Below are positions 51,564 to 59,787 of a stretch of DNA of 64,000 bases, piece by piece; positions within the stretch are counted from its first letter, which is position 1; every line of letters begins with the position of its first letter. The notes under the pieces are model-generated. The model worked only from the letters and a program-made list of their open reading frames with translations. It was not told the DNA's origin and ran no database searches. This stretch comes from Salinicola salarius (GTDB lineage: Bacteria; Pseudomonadota; Gammaproteobacteria; Pseudomonadales; Halomonadaceae). A program made the translations under genes and the position numbers. Where the stretch lies: contig NZ_NHOU01000012.1 in NCBI RefSeq assembly GCF_002179555.1, positions 36,456 through 100,455 of the forward strand. Direction: 5' to 3'.

Positions 51564-52715
51564 ATGCGCATCCTGTTGGATGAGAACATTCCGCTGGCGG
51601 AAGAATTCTTTGGTGAACTGGGGGAAGTCACTCGCCAGCCCGGCCGCGAGATGACGGCGGCCAGCCTGAGGGGTCACGACATTCTGGTCGTCCGCTCGAT
51701 CACCAAGGTGAATGCGGCACTGCTGGAAGGCGCCGACAAGCTGAGATTCGTCGGCACCTGCACCATCGGCACCGACCATATCGATACGGACCTTTTGACC
51801 GAGCGCGGGATCGGCTTCGCCAGCGCTCCCGGCAGCAATGCCGAATCCGTGGTCGACTACGTGCTTTCCAGCCTGCTGCTGCTCTCCGAGGAGGAGGGCT
51901 TTTCGCTCTCCGGCAAGACGGTGGGTATCGTCGGTGCCGGCAACGTCGGCGGGCGGCTGGCCACTCGGCTCGATAACCTGGACGTCGAATGCCTGATCTG
52001 CGATCCGCCGCGTGCCGAGGCCGAGAATCGGGACGATTTTCTCGACCTGGATGCGCTGATCGAGCGGGCCGACATCGTCTGTCTGCACACGCCGCTGGTG
52101 GCCGAAGGCGAACATGCCACGCATCATCTCATGAACCGCGAGCGCATCGAGGCTCTCAAGCCGGGCACGGTGCTGATCAACGCCGGACGCGGCGACTGCC
52201 TCGATGGCAATGCCCTGCGTGAACGGCTCGAGCGGCAGGCCGATCTGCGCACGGTGCTCGATGTCTGGGAGCACGAGCCGGGAATCGACGAGGAACTGTT
52301 CGAGCTGGTCGACATCGGCACGCCGCACATCGCGGGCTATAGCGTCGATGGCAAGATGCTGGGCACCGAAATGATCTATCAGGCGACCATGCGTCATTTC
52401 GGTTTGCCGGCGCGCAAGAAGCTGGGCCAGCTCAAGCCTGACCCGTGGTTGCGCAAGATCGTCCTGCACAGCTGGACACCGCCGCTGGAGGCGCTGTCGC
52501 TATGCGCCCGGGCCTGCTATGACGTGCGTCGGGACATGCTGGCGTTCGACCGCTACCGCCGCCGCCTGGGCATGGCGGCAGGGTTCGATGCCTACCGCCG
52601 CGAATATCCGCCCCGGCGTGAATTCCAGACGCTGCGGGTCGAGCTGAAGAAGAACAAGGGCGGCCTTCGTGACGCTCTGGAAGGGTTCGGCTTCAGCGTC
52701 AAGCTCGGCAAATAG
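51564..52715 (+). CDS. pdxB: Erythronate-4-phosphate dehydrogenase PdxB
   Basis: PdxB catalyses the second step of pyridoxal phosphate synthesis from erythrose 4-phosphate. MRILLDENIPLAEEFFGELG is the family start; VGIVGAGNVGGRLATRL is the NAD-binding fingerprint; NAGRGDCLDGNAL and DVWEHEPGID carry the catalytic region. The C-terminal dimerisation domain is present (383 residues, E. coli 378). AAGAGGA is six bases before the ATG. It converges on the siderophore reductase with only a 44-base gap. Confidence 0.95.
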   Translation: MRILLDENIPLAEEFFGELGEVTRQPGREMTAASLRGHDILVVRSITKVNAALLEGADKLRFVGTCTIGTDHIDTDLLTERGIGFASAPGSNAESVVDYVLSSLLLLSEEEGFSLSGKTVGIVGAGNVGGRLATRLDNLDVECLICDPPRAEAENRDDFLDLDALIERADIVCLHTPLVAEGEHATHHLMNRERIEALKPGTVLINAGRGDCLDGNALRERLERQADLRTVLDVWEHEPGIDEELFELVDIGTPHIAGYSVDGKMLGTEMIYQATMRHFGLPARKKLGQLKPDPWLRKIVLHSWTPPLEALSLCARACYDVRRDMLAFDRYRRRLGMAAGFDAYRREYPPRREFQTLRVELKKNKGGLRDALEGFGFSVKLGK

Positions 52716-52759
52716 CCGAGCCGAAACGAGAGTGCCGTTCGCGACAGCGTCTTGCCGGG

Positions 52760-53530
52760 CTAGGCGCTCTCGGCTTCTTCCCTGTCGGCATCCTCGCGCT
52801 TGACCACGCGATGACCGTCTTCGCTGGTACCCAGCTTCCAGTAGCTCGAAATGTACATCTCCCGCTTGCCCACGCCGCGCTCATCGATCAGATGGCGGCG
52901 CAGCTTGCGCATGGCCGAAAATTCGCAGGCAACCCAGATCCCCGAGGTGCCCGGGCGCCAGTCGAATTCGCGCAAGGCGTCGACCAGGCGATCGCTGTCA
53001 CTGCCCGGGTGCGGATTGATCAGCCAGTCGATCTGCACGCCGTCTGGCAGGTCCAGTTCCTGGATATCCGCTTCGCTGGTCACTTCGATGATGGCACGGC
53101 CTTGGGCGTTCGACGGAAGTCGTTCCAGATTGGCGCCTATCGCCGGTAGCGATGTCATGTCGCCAACCAGTAGATACCAGTCCGCGTTTTCCGGCAGCCG
53201 TTTGGCTGGCCCCGGGCCGCCGATCAGGATCGTGTTGCCAGGCGCTGCCGCTGCCGCCCAGGTCGCGGCAGGGCCACCGTCTTCATGCAGCACGATATCC
53301 ACATCGATTTCGCCGTCGCGCTGGTGACGCACGGTGTAGGTTCGCATCACGCTTGACGGGGTTTCCGGCATCGACTCATGGACGGTGGGGATGGCCAGCT
53401 TGATATAGGCGCTTTCCTGATCGGCAGGAAATCCCGCCATGCCCTCGCCGCCAAAGGTCAGGCGCAGCATGTGGGGGGTGACGAGCTGACGGTTCAGCAC
53501 GGTATAGGGTCTGGGGGCAGGTTTAGGCAT
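52760..53530 (-). CDS. Siderophore-interacting protein (ferric-siderophore reductase, SIP family)
   Basis: A 256-residue FAD-binding reductase of the ViuB/SIP family that releases iron from siderophores in the cytoplasm. The FAD motif RTYTVRHQ, IDVDIVLHEDGGPAATWA, GDMTSLPAIGANLERLP and the C-terminal ISSYWKLGTSEDGH are family features. It follows marR by 12 bases, so the two form an operon. A Fur-box-like site precedes marR. Confidence 0.92.
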   Translation of the reverse strand: MPKPAPRPYTVLNRQLVTPHMLRLTFGGEGMAGFPADQESAYIKLAIPTVHESMPETPSSVMRTYTVRHQRDGEIDVDIVLHEDGGPAATWAAAAAPGNTILIGGPGPAKRLPENADWYLLVGDMTSLPAIGANLERLPSNAQGRAIIEVTSEADIQELDLPDGVQIDWLINPHPGSDSDRLVDALREFDWRPGTSGIWVACEFSAMRKLRRHLIDERGVGKREMYISSYWKLGTSEDGHRVVKREDADREEAESA

Positions 53531-53542
53531 CGGAACTCCCGG

Positions 53543-53965
53543 TCAATTCAGGTTGGAAATCATCAGCCGCGACAGTCGCAGGAATGCCTCGAGATCGGCC
53601 GGCGCCATCCCGCTCGATAGTCGCGTATGTGCCTCGCGTTCACAGGCATCGACTTGCGTCAGCACGGCGCGGCCATGCTCCGTCAGTGACAGGATCTGGC
53701 TACGTCGATCGTCTGGATGCGGGGTCCTGACGATGATGTCGGCATCGATAAGCTCGCGAAGCAGTCGAGTGATCTGGGCCTTGTCGCGCTGGGTATGATG
53801 CGCGATGTGCTGTGCGGTGCAGGGTGCCTGGCGACGAATGGCCTTGAGCGTCCGAATGTGGGAAACGGTGAGCGCCAACCCAGCCTCGGCATAGGCCTGG
53901 CGCAAGGCTCGCTTGTAGGCATGCATGAGCTGATGCAGGGATTCACCCACCGTCGTACCGGACAT
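53543..53965 (-). CDS. MarR-family transcriptional regulator
   Basis: A 140-residue winged-helix regulator. LTVSHIRTLKAIRRQAPCTA, RDKAQITRLLRELIDADIIV and the wing HPDDRRSQILSLTEHGRAVL define the family. A 17-base palindrome 13 bases upstream of the ATG is a likely self-operator. Co-transcribed with the siderophore reductase, so it may control iron-linked genes; the ligand is unknown. Confidence 0.92.
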   Translation of the reverse strand: MSGTTVGESLHQLMHAYKRALRQAYAEAGLALTVSHIRTLKAIRRQAPCTAQHIAHHTQRDKAQITRLLRELIDADIIVRTPHPDDRRSQILSLTEHGRAVLTQVDACEREAHTRLSSGMAPADLEAFLRLSRLMISNLN

Positions 53966-53978
53966 GTGTCGCCTTATC

Positions 53979-53995
53979 GGTTGATAATATCAACC
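53979..53995 (-). promoter_or_regulatory. Palindromic operator candidate for the MarR regulator
   Basis: GGTTGATA-A-TATCAACC is a perfect 8-base inverted repeat around one base, immediately before the marR start and downstream of the predicted -10. Confidence 0.65.
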
Positions 53996-54039
53996 AATTA
54001 AGCGCTCGGCGCAGCTAAGTGTCAACCATTCTCATTATC
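53996..54039 (-). promoter_or_regulatory. marR-SIP promoter with Fur-box-like site
   Basis: On the minus strand GATAATGAGAATGGTTGAC (54039 to 54021) matches the 19-base Fur consensus GATAATGATAATCATTATC at 14 positions. It overlaps an exact -35 TTGACA (54025 to 54020); a weak -10 TTAATT follows after 18 bases. Confidence 0.55.
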
Positions 54040-54086
54040 GATTGGCAGGGGATACCAGTCGACCGGATGAGTTCTTGATGCCTGAA

Positions 54087-54119
54087 ACGCAACGCCCCGC
54101 GCGATGCGGGGCGTTGCGT
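54087..54119 (-). terminator. Terminator of htpX
   Basis: ACGCAACGCCCCGC (54087-54100) pairs perfectly with GCGGGGCGTTGCGT (54106-54119). Read leftward it is followed by TTTC. Confidence 0.8.
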
Positions 54120-54163
54120 GAGCCAATGACGTGGCCTGCGAAAGAGCGGGCTCCGATCACGGC

Positions 54164-55066
54164 TCACTCGCGATAGGCGGATTCCTTCAGTGCACGGATA
54201 CGGTCGTCCAGCGGCGGGTGGCTGGCGAACAGCTTCTCCATGACCTTGCGCGTCTGTCCGGTGGTGATGGCAAACGCCGTCAGCGAATCCGGCATCTGGT
54301 CCGGCTGGTTGGTTTCGGCTTTCAGACGAGCCAGTGCGTTGATCATGGCGCCGCTCCCGGCATACTTGGCGCCGGCGGCATCGGCACGATATTCGCGGAA
54401 GCGCGAGAACCAGGCGACGATGATCGACGCCACCAGCCCGAATACGATCTCGGCGACGATCACCACCACGAAATAGCCCATGAAGCCCAGGCCACCCTCG
54501 TTGTCGCGGCTACGCAGGAAGCTGTCGACGACCTGGGCGACTACGCGCGCGAAGAACATCACGAAGGTGTTCAGCACGCCCTGGATCAGCGCCAGCGTGA
54601 CCATGTCGCCATTGGCGACGTGACCGATCTCGTGTGCCAGGACAGCGCGAATTTCCTCGGGGCGCATGCGCTCCAGCAGGCCTTGGGAAACCGCGACCAG
54701 CGCATCGTTCTTGTTCCAGCCGGTGGCGAAGGCATTGGATTGCTGAGCGGGAAAGATCGCGACTTCCGGCATCCGGATGTTGGCCTGCTGCGCCAGTTCG
54801 CGAACCGTATCGAGCAACCACTGCTCGGTCGAGTTGCTCGGCTGCTCGATCACCCTGGCCTTGGTGCTCATCTTCGCCATCCATTTGGAGATGAACAGCG
54901 ATACCAGCGAACCAGCCATGCCGAATACGAAATAGAAGATCAGCAGACTGTTCATGTTCAGCCCGTTGGCATCGAGATAGGGCTCGACGCCCAGTAATCG
55001 CAACGTGACGCTGGCGACGAGTACCACCGCCAGATTGGTTGCCAGAAACAGGATGATTCGCATCAT
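54164..55066 (-). CDS. htpX: Heat-shock membrane protease HtpX
   Basis: A 300-residue inner-membrane zinc metalloprotease that degrades misfolded membrane proteins. Membrane helices lie near residues 5-25 and 40-60, the HEIGH zinc motif at 145-149 ([20 protein letters not shown]), with two more helices after it, and the third ligand in [19 protein letters not shown] 55066 or 55063 follow GAGGGT. No heat-shock promoter was identified by eye. Confidence 0.95.
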   Translation of the reverse strand: MMRIILFLATNLAVVLVASVTLRLLGVEPYLDANGLNMNSLLIFYFVFGMAGSLVSLFISKWMAKMSTKARVIEQPSNSTEQWLLDTVRELAQQANIRMPEVAIFPAQQSNAFATGWNKNDALVAVSQGLLERMRPEEIRAVLAHEIGHVANGDMVTLALIQGVLNTFVMFFARVVAQVVDSFLRSRDNEGGLGFMGYFVVVIVAEIVFGLVASIIVAWFSRFREYRADAAGAKYAGSGAMINALARLKAETNQPDQMPDSLTAFAITTGQTRKVMEKLFASHPPLDDRIRALKESAYRE

Positions 55067-55239
55067 CGGTCTTTACCCTCAGTCGTGGAAAAGCGCTACC
55101 ACCGCCTTGCGCGATAGTCTTAGTTAGCCTGTTATGCGTTATCGCCCGATAATCAGGCAGTTATGAACCGTTAGATACGATTTTCGCGAATAGGTTTCAA
55201 GAGGGGAAGCGGCCGCGCAGCGACGCGCGGCCTCATGAA

Positions 55240-56466
55240 TCATTGACGGTAGCGCGACAGGAAGCGAGCGAAGCGGTCGATGGCATCGCTCAGTTGATCC
55301 GCCCAGGGCAGGGTCACGATGCGGACATGATCCGGCGTCGACCAGTTGAAGGCCGTGCCCTGCACCAGCAGGATGCGCTCCTGCAGCAGCAGATCGAGCA
55401 CCATCTGGGCGTCGTCGTGGATCGGATAGACCTCCGGGTCGAGCCGCGGGAAGGCGTAGAGCGCGCCCTTGGGCTTGACGCAGGAAACCCCGGGAATGGC
55501 ATTGAGCTTATCAAACACCACATCGCGCTGGGCCAGCAGGCGCCCGCCGGGCAGGATCAGGTCATTGATCGACTGATAGCCGCCAAGCCCGGTCTGGATC
55601 GCGTGCTGCGCCGGCACGTTCGCGCACAGGCGCATCGAGGCCAGCATGTTCAGCCCCTGAATGAAGTCCTCGGCGTTCTGCTTGCCCTGGCCGCCGGACA
55701 GAATCATCCAGCCCGAGCGGAAACCGGCACAGCGGTAGCTCTTGGAAAGGCCGTTCATGGTCACGACCAGTTGATCGTCTTCGGCCAGGGCGCCGGTGGA
55801 AACGTGCTCGGTGCCATCGTAGAGGATCTTGTCGTAGATCTCGTCGGAGAACACGACCAGGCCATGCTGGCGGGCGATCGTCAGGATCTCCTTGACCACG
55901 GTCGGCGGATAGACGGCGCCGGTGGGGTTGTTGGGGTTGATCAGCACGATCGCGCGAGTGCGGGCCGTGATCTTGTCGCGGATATCGGCGATATCCGGCG
56001 ACCAGTCGGCGGCCTCGTCGCACAGGTAGTGAACCGGGTGGCCGCCGGACAGGTTGGCGGCAGCTGTCCACAGCGGGTAGTCGGGGGCGGGGATCAGCAC
56101 CTCGTCGCCATCGTTCAGCAGGGCCTGCATCGCCATCACGATCAGCTCGGAAACCCCGTTGCCGATGAACACGTCCTCGACGCCGACGCCGGGAATCCCC
56201 TTGCGCTGGCACTCCTGCATGATCGCCTTGCGCGCCGAGTAGAGCCCCTTGGAGTCGCAGTAACCCTGTGCTGTCGGCAGGTTGCGCATCACGTCCTGAA
56301 GAATCTCTTCAGGCGCTTCGAAACCGAAGGGCGCTGGGTTGCCGATGTTCAGTTTGAGAATGCGATGGCCTTCGTCCTCGAGCCGCTTGGCATGATCGAG
56401 AACGGGCCCGCGAATGTCGTAGCAGACATTGTCGAGCTTGTGCGATTTCCGAATGGGGCTGTTCAT
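55240..56466 (-). CDS. alaA: Alanine-synthesising aminotransferase AlaA
   Basis: A 408-residue fold-type I PLP transaminase that makes alanine from pyruvate and glutamate. RILKLNIGNPAPFGFEAPEE, INPNNPTGAVY, and the PLP lysine block GLSKSYRCAGFRSGWM are as in E. coli AlaA (405). ATG 56466 has GGAAG five bases upstream; the frame is open to 56556, but the added sequence is not conserved-looking. Confidence 0.94.
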   Translation of the reverse strand: MNSPIRKSHKLDNVCYDIRGPVLDHAKRLEDEGHRILKLNIGNPAPFGFEAPEEILQDVMRNLPTAQGYCDSKGLYSARKAIMQECQRKGIPGVGVEDVFIGNGVSELIVMAMQALLNDGDEVLIPAPDYPLWTAAANLSGGHPVHYLCDEAADWSPDIADIRDKITARTRAIVLINPNNPTGAVYPPTVVKEILTIARQHGLVVFSDEIYDKILYDGTEHVSTGALAEDDQLVVTMNGLSKSYRCAGFRSGWMILSGGQGKQNAEDFIQGLNMLASMRLCANVPAQHAIQTGLGGYQSINDLILPGGRLLAQRDVVFDKLNAIPGVSCVKPKGALYAFPRLDPEVYPIHDDAQMVLDLLLQERILLVQGTAFNWSTPDHVRIVTLPWADQLSDAIDRFARFLSRYRQ

Positions 56467-56680
56467 GGGGCTTCCGTATGCTGCACAGCCTAAAAAGTCA
56501 GGCGGGTGGATAAAGGTTAGAGGGTCAGGGAAGTACTGAATGAAGCCATGAGCCATTCTTGAAGGCGTTCAGGCAGTATCTTCTCGGCGGGCTGCGTCGC
56601 CGAGGTTCCAGCATAACGCCGCGCGGGCGCGGCGCAAGGGGCAGAAGCGGCAGGATTTCACCAGCTCAGCAGGGTGAGGG

Positions 56681-57625
56681 TCAGCCTTCGGATTCGTCGA
56701 GAGCTTCCTCGATGGGCTCGGGAATGTCTTCGGGCAGTTCCAGGGTGAGCCTGCCCAGCTTGCCGTCGCGCAGCTCGTGCAGCAGCACTTCCGCACCGCG
56801 ATGCAGATTGATCACGCCGCCGGCCTTCAGTCCGCCGCGCTTGCGGGCGATCTCGTTCATGATCGCGTGCCCGTCGAAGCCGGCCCTGGCCTGAAGGTCG
56901 ACCAGCCTGGGTCCGTCGGCGTCCACGATGTCGGTGTCGGTCGGGGGCACATAGACGGGGAGTTCGCTGAGCTTGTAGCGTTCGCGCAGGCTTTCGGGGT
57001 AGCGCTTGGCCAGCTCGGCGGCACAGACGATGGCAACGTCGACGTATTCGATCGCGGTGTCTCGAATCGCGCCGCTGGCGGCGAGTCGATAGGCGCTGGC
57101 CTGGTTCTCGATCTTGGGCCACAGCACGCCTGGCGTGTCGATCAGCGAGACGCGGCCGTCGATTCGGATCTTCTGCTGGCGCTTGGTCACCGCCGGCTCG
57201 TTGCCGGTCTTGGCGATCTTGCGGCCGGCCAGCCCATTGATCAGGGTCGATTTCCCCACGTTGGGTATGCCCATCACCATCACGCGGACATCGCGGTCGG
57301 CGCGTACCTGGCCTGCCAGTTCATGGCAAAGCGCCGGGATCTGCTTGAGCTCGCGAGCCTGGGTGGTGGTGACGGCAATGGCGCGGCTGTCCGGCTGCGC
57401 GTCGAAGAACGCGACCCATTGTTTCGTGGCTTCGGGATCGGCCAGATCGGCGCGGGAAAGAATCTTGAGGACCGGCTTGTGCTCGGTGAGTTCGGCCAGC
57501 ATCGGGTTGCCGCTGGAGTAGGGCAGACGGGCATCGAGTACTTCGATCACCACGTCGATTTCCGGCAGCGCCTCGGTGATCTGGCGCCGCGCCTTGTTCA
57601 TGTGTCCGGGATACCAGCCGAGCAT
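56681..57625 (-). CDS. ylqF: Circularly permuted ribosome-assembly GTPase, YlqF/RbgA family
   Basis: A 314-residue GTPase. G motifs are in permuted order: G4 as SRADLAD near residue 57, then G1 GIPNVGKSTLING, then G3 DTPGVLWP. The start LGWYPGHMNKARRQI is typical of RbgA/YlqF. B. subtilis RbgA assists late 50S assembly; the gammaproteobacterial role is inferred. AGGAGA five bases upstream sets ATG 57625. The tail is acidic. Confidence 0.93.
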   Translation of the reverse strand: MLGWYPGHMNKARRQITEALPEIDVVIEVLDARLPYSSGNPMLAELTEHKPVLKILSRADLADPEATKQWVAFFDAQPDSRAIAVTTTQARELKQIPALCHELAGQVRADRDVRVMVMGIPNVGKSTLINGLAGRKIAKTGNEPAVTKRQQKIRIDGRVSLIDTPGVLWPKIENQASAYRLAASGAIRDTAIEYVDVAIVCAAELAKRYPESLRERYKLSELPVYVPPTDTDIVDADGPRLVDLQARAGFDGHAIMNEIARKRGGLKAGGVINLHRGAEVLLHELRDGKLGRLTLELPEDIPEPIEEALDESEG

Positions 57626-57648
57626 ACCTGTCTCCTGCCTACTTTTTG

Positions 57649-57704
57649 TGCCTGCAATGACTGCGTCGTGCCTGCTTATGCCTGCAATGCTTGTGTCGTG
57701 CCTG
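57649..57704. repeat. Degenerate 30-base direct repeat between msrB and ylqF
   Basis: TGCCTGCAATGACTGCGTCG... at 57649-57674 recurs at 57679-57704 with three mismatches. It lies immediately upstream of the ylqF ribosome site. Confidence 0.75.
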
Positions 57705-57718
57705 TCGGGCGAGCCCAA

Positions 57719-57758
57719 CGAAAAGCGGGCAGCCATCTTATCAGAATGGCTGCCCGCT
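57719..57758 (-). terminator. Rho-independent terminator of msrB
   Basis: AGCGGGCAGCCAT (57724-57736) pairs with ATGGCTGCCCGCT (57746-57758); read leftward TTTTCG follows. It separates msrB from ylqF. Confidence 0.88.
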
Positions 57759-57781
57759 CGGCGTGGCTCGATAGTGGGGGG

Positions 57782-58180
57782 TTATTCGCCCGCGTGGAAC
57801 GTGATCGCCACGGAGTTGATGCAGTACCGCTGGCCGGTGGTTTCCGCCGGGCCGTCCGGGAAAACGTGGCCAAGATGCGCATCACAGCGCCGGCAGGTCA
57901 CCTCGATCCGGCGCATGCCATGGCTGTCGTCCTGATGCTCCTCGACTGCTGCCGCTGCCAAGGGGCGGTCGAAGCTCGGCCAGCCGCAGTGGGCTTCGAA
58001 TTTGTGCTCGTTCTCGAACAGCGGGGCGCCGCAGCAGATGCAATGATAGATGCCCTGGACCGGCTCGACCTGATAGTCGCCGGTGAAAGGCCGCTCGGTG
58101 CCTTTCTCGCGGGTGACGTGGTACTGCTCGGGAGTCAGCTGCTCGCGCCACTCGGCTTCTGTCTTCTGTACCTTGCTCAT
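57782..58180 (-). CDS. msrB: Peptide-methionine (R)-S-oxide reductase MsrB
   Basis: MsrB repairs methionine-R-sulfoxide. The 132-residue protein has the zinc cysteines Cys47/Cys50 (CICCGAP) and Cys96/Cys99 (CRRCDAH), [27 protein letters not shown] and catalytic Cys120 (RYCINS). GGAGAG six bases upstream sets ATG 58180; the frame open to 58297 is not part of the fold. Confidence 0.96.
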   Translation of the reverse strand: MSKVQKTEAEWREQLTPEQYHVTREKGTERPFTGDYQVEPVQGIYHCICCGAPLFENEHKFEAHCGWPSFDRPLAAAAVEEHQDDSHGMRRIEVTCRRCDAHLGHVFPDGPAETTGQRYCINSVAITFHAGE

Positions 58181-58361
58181 GTTCGCTCTCCTCATCGCTT
58201 TGGCACTATTCGCTTCGGCTGCGTGCCCTGCATTACAGGCCATTTGTCGGCCGCTGACCAGCCTTGATTGGGTTGTGGTGAAAATCGGTGAAATCAATCG
58301 CTTGACACCTCAAAAACGGCTCAGTAACATACGCGCCACTTCGACGGAGCCGAGACATCAC

Positions 58362-58437
58362 GTCCCATTCGTCTAGTGGTCCAGGACACCGCCCTTTCAC
58401 GGCGGTAACAGGGGTTCGAACCCCCTATGGGACGCCA
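58362..58437 (+). tRNA. tRNA-Glu (anticodon UUC), copy 1
   Basis: 76 bases including CCA. Acceptor GTCCCAT pairs with ATGGGAC; anticodon loop CCTTTCAC reads TTC; T-loop TTCGAAC. A substrate for MnmA thiolation, encoded in this window. Confidence 0.98.
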
Positions 58438-58459
58438 CTCGGTTCAAGCGAAGTACGGT

Positions 58460-58534
58460 GCGGGAATAGCTCAGTGGTAGAGCATCGCCTTGCCAAGGCG
58501 AGGGTCGGGAGTTCGAATCTCCTTTCCCGCTCCA
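58460..58534 (+). tRNA. tRNA-Gly (anticodon GCC), copy 1
   Basis: 75 bases with encoded CCA. GCGGGAA pairs with TTCCCGC; the anticodon loop reads CTTGCCAAG. The D-loop is one base shorter than in E. coli. TTTTTT follows, which could act as a partial terminator or processing spacer. Confidence 0.98.
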
Positions 58535-58552
58535 TTTTTTGGTAGCGTCAGA

Positions 58553-58610
58553 TAGGCAGTATGGGTCGTGAGCCGGAACGCCGGTCCGATCGATCTCCTT
58601 TCCCGCTCCA
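58553..58610 (+). pseudogene. tRNA-Gly 3' fragment in spacer 1
   Basis: Ends with the exact tRNA-Gly 3' end ATCTCCTTTCCCGCTCCA (58593-58610); the upstream part is degenerate (GGTCGTGAG resembles GGTCGGGAG). Confidence 0.7.
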
Positions 58611-58616
58611 ATATGC

Positions 58617-58692
58617 GTCCCATTCGTCTAGTGGTCCAGGACACCGCCCTTTCACGGCGGTAACAGGGGTTCGAACCCCCTATGGGACGCCA
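58617..58692 (+). tRNA. tRNA-Glu (UUC), copy 2
   Basis: Identical to copy 1 across 76 bases including CCA. Confidence 0.98.
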
Positions 58693-58746
58693 CTTTCATG
58701 ATCGCCAGATCATGGCGTCGTCACCGAAAGGTGTCGGCAGCGATAA

Positions 58747-58821
58747 GCGGGAATAGCTCAGTGGTAGAGCATCGCCTTGCCAAGGCGAGGGTCGGGAGTT
58801 CGAATCTCCTTTCCCGCTCCA
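58747..58821 (+). tRNA. tRNA-Gly (GCC), copy 2
   Basis: Identical to tRNA-Gly copy 1, 75 bases with CCA. Confidence 0.98.
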
Positions 58822-58839
58822 TTTTTTGGTAGCGTCAGA

Positions 58840-58897
58840 TAGGCAGTATGGGTCGTGAGCCGGAACGCCGGTCCGATCGATCTCCTTTCCCGCTCCA
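58840..58897 (+). pseudogene. tRNA-Gly 3' fragment in spacer 2
   Basis: Same sequence as the spacer 1 fragment; exact tRNA-Gly 3' end at 58880-58897. Confidence 0.7.
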
Positions 58898-58903
58898 ATA
58901 TGC

Positions 58904-58979
58904 GTCCCATTCGTCTAGTGGTCCAGGACACCGCCCTTTCACGGCGGTAACAGGGGTTCGAACCCCCTATGGGACGCCA
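58904..58979 (+). tRNA. tRNA-Glu (UUC), copy 3
   Basis: Identical to copy 1, 76 bases with CCA. Confidence 0.98.
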
Positions 58980-59033
58980 CTTTCATGATCGCCAGATCAT
59001 GGCGTCGTCACCGAAAGGTGTCGGCAGCGATAA

Positions 59034-59108
59034 GCGGGAATAGCTCAGTGGTAGAGCATCGCCTTGCCAAGGCGAGGGTCGGGAGTTCGAATCTCCTTTC
59101 CCGCTCCA
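59034..59108 (+). tRNA. tRNA-Gly (GCC), copy 3
   Basis: Identical to copy 1. The following spacer switches to the second family (ATATCGTAAGCG...). Confidence 0.98.
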
Positions 59109-59129
59109 TATCGTAAGCGTAGGAACGGT

Positions 59130-59183
59130 AGGCGAGGGTCGTGAGCTGGAACGCCAGCCCGGTCAATCTCCTTTCCCGCTCCA
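59130..59183 (+). pseudogene. tRNA-Gly 3' half fragment in spacer 3
   Basis: Begins AGGCGAGGGTCG as in the anticodon-stem/variable region of tRNA-Gly, diverges, then ends AATCTCCTTTCCCGCTCCA. Confidence 0.75.
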
Positions 59184-59203
59184 TATCGCATCTCTTCTTT
59201 TGC

Positions 59204-59279
59204 GTCCCATTCGTCTAGTGGTCCAGGACACCGCCCTTTCACGGCGGTAACAGGGGTTCGAACCCCCTATGGGACGCCA
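59204..59279 (+). tRNA. tRNA-Glu (UUC), copy 4
   Basis: Identical to copy 1, 76 bases with CCA. Confidence 0.98.
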
Positions 59280-59332
59280 CTTCATGATCGCCAGGTCATG
59301 ACGTCGCCGCCGGAAGGTGTCGACAGCGATAA

Positions 59333-59407
59333 GCGGGAATAGCTCAGTGGTAGAGCATCGCCTTGCCAAGGCGAGGGTCGGGAGTTCGAATCTCCTTTCC
59401 CGCTCCA
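59333..59407 (+). tRNA. tRNA-Gly (GCC), copy 4
   Basis: Identical to copy 1, 75 bases with CCA. Confidence 0.98.
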
Positions 59408-59428
59408 TATCGTAAGCGTAGGAACGGT

Positions 59429-59482
59429 AGGCGAGGGTCGTGAGCTGGAACGCCAGCCCGGTCAATCTCCTTTCCCGCTCCA
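59429..59482 (+). pseudogene. tRNA-Gly 3' half fragment in spacer 4
   Basis: Same sequence as the spacer 3 fragment, 299 bases further on. Confidence 0.75.
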
Positions 59483-59502
59483 TATCGCATCTCTTCTTTT
59501 GC

Positions 59503-59578
59503 GTCCCATTCGTCTAGTGGTCCAGGACACCGCCCTTTCACGGCGGTAACAGGGGTTCGAACCCCCTATGGGACGCCA
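59503..59578 (+). tRNA. tRNA-Glu (UUC), copy 5
   Basis: Identical to copy 1, 76 bases with CCA. Confidence 0.98.
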
Positions 59579-59631
59579 CTTCATGATCGCCAGGTCATGA
59601 CGTCGCCGCCGGAAGGTGTCGACAGCGATAA

Positions 59632-59706
59632 GCGGGAATAGCTCAGTGGTAGAGCATCGCCTTGCCAAGGCGAGGGTCGGGAGTTCGAATCTCCTTTCCC
59701 GCTCCA
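59632..59706 (+). tRNA. tRNA-Gly (GCC), copy 5
   Basis: Identical to copy 1, 75 bases with CCA. Last Gly copy in the array. Confidence 0.98.
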
Positions 59707-59727
59707 TATCGTAAGCGTAGGAACGGT

Positions 59728-59781
59728 AGGCGAGGGTCGTGAGCTGGAACGCCAGCCCGGTCAATCTCCTTTCCCGCTCCA
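59728..59781 (+). pseudogene. tRNA-Gly 3' half fragment in spacer 5
   Basis: Same sequence as the spacer 3 and 4 fragments; directly precedes the broken tRNA-Glu. Confidence 0.75.
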
Positions 59782-59787
59782 AATTAC

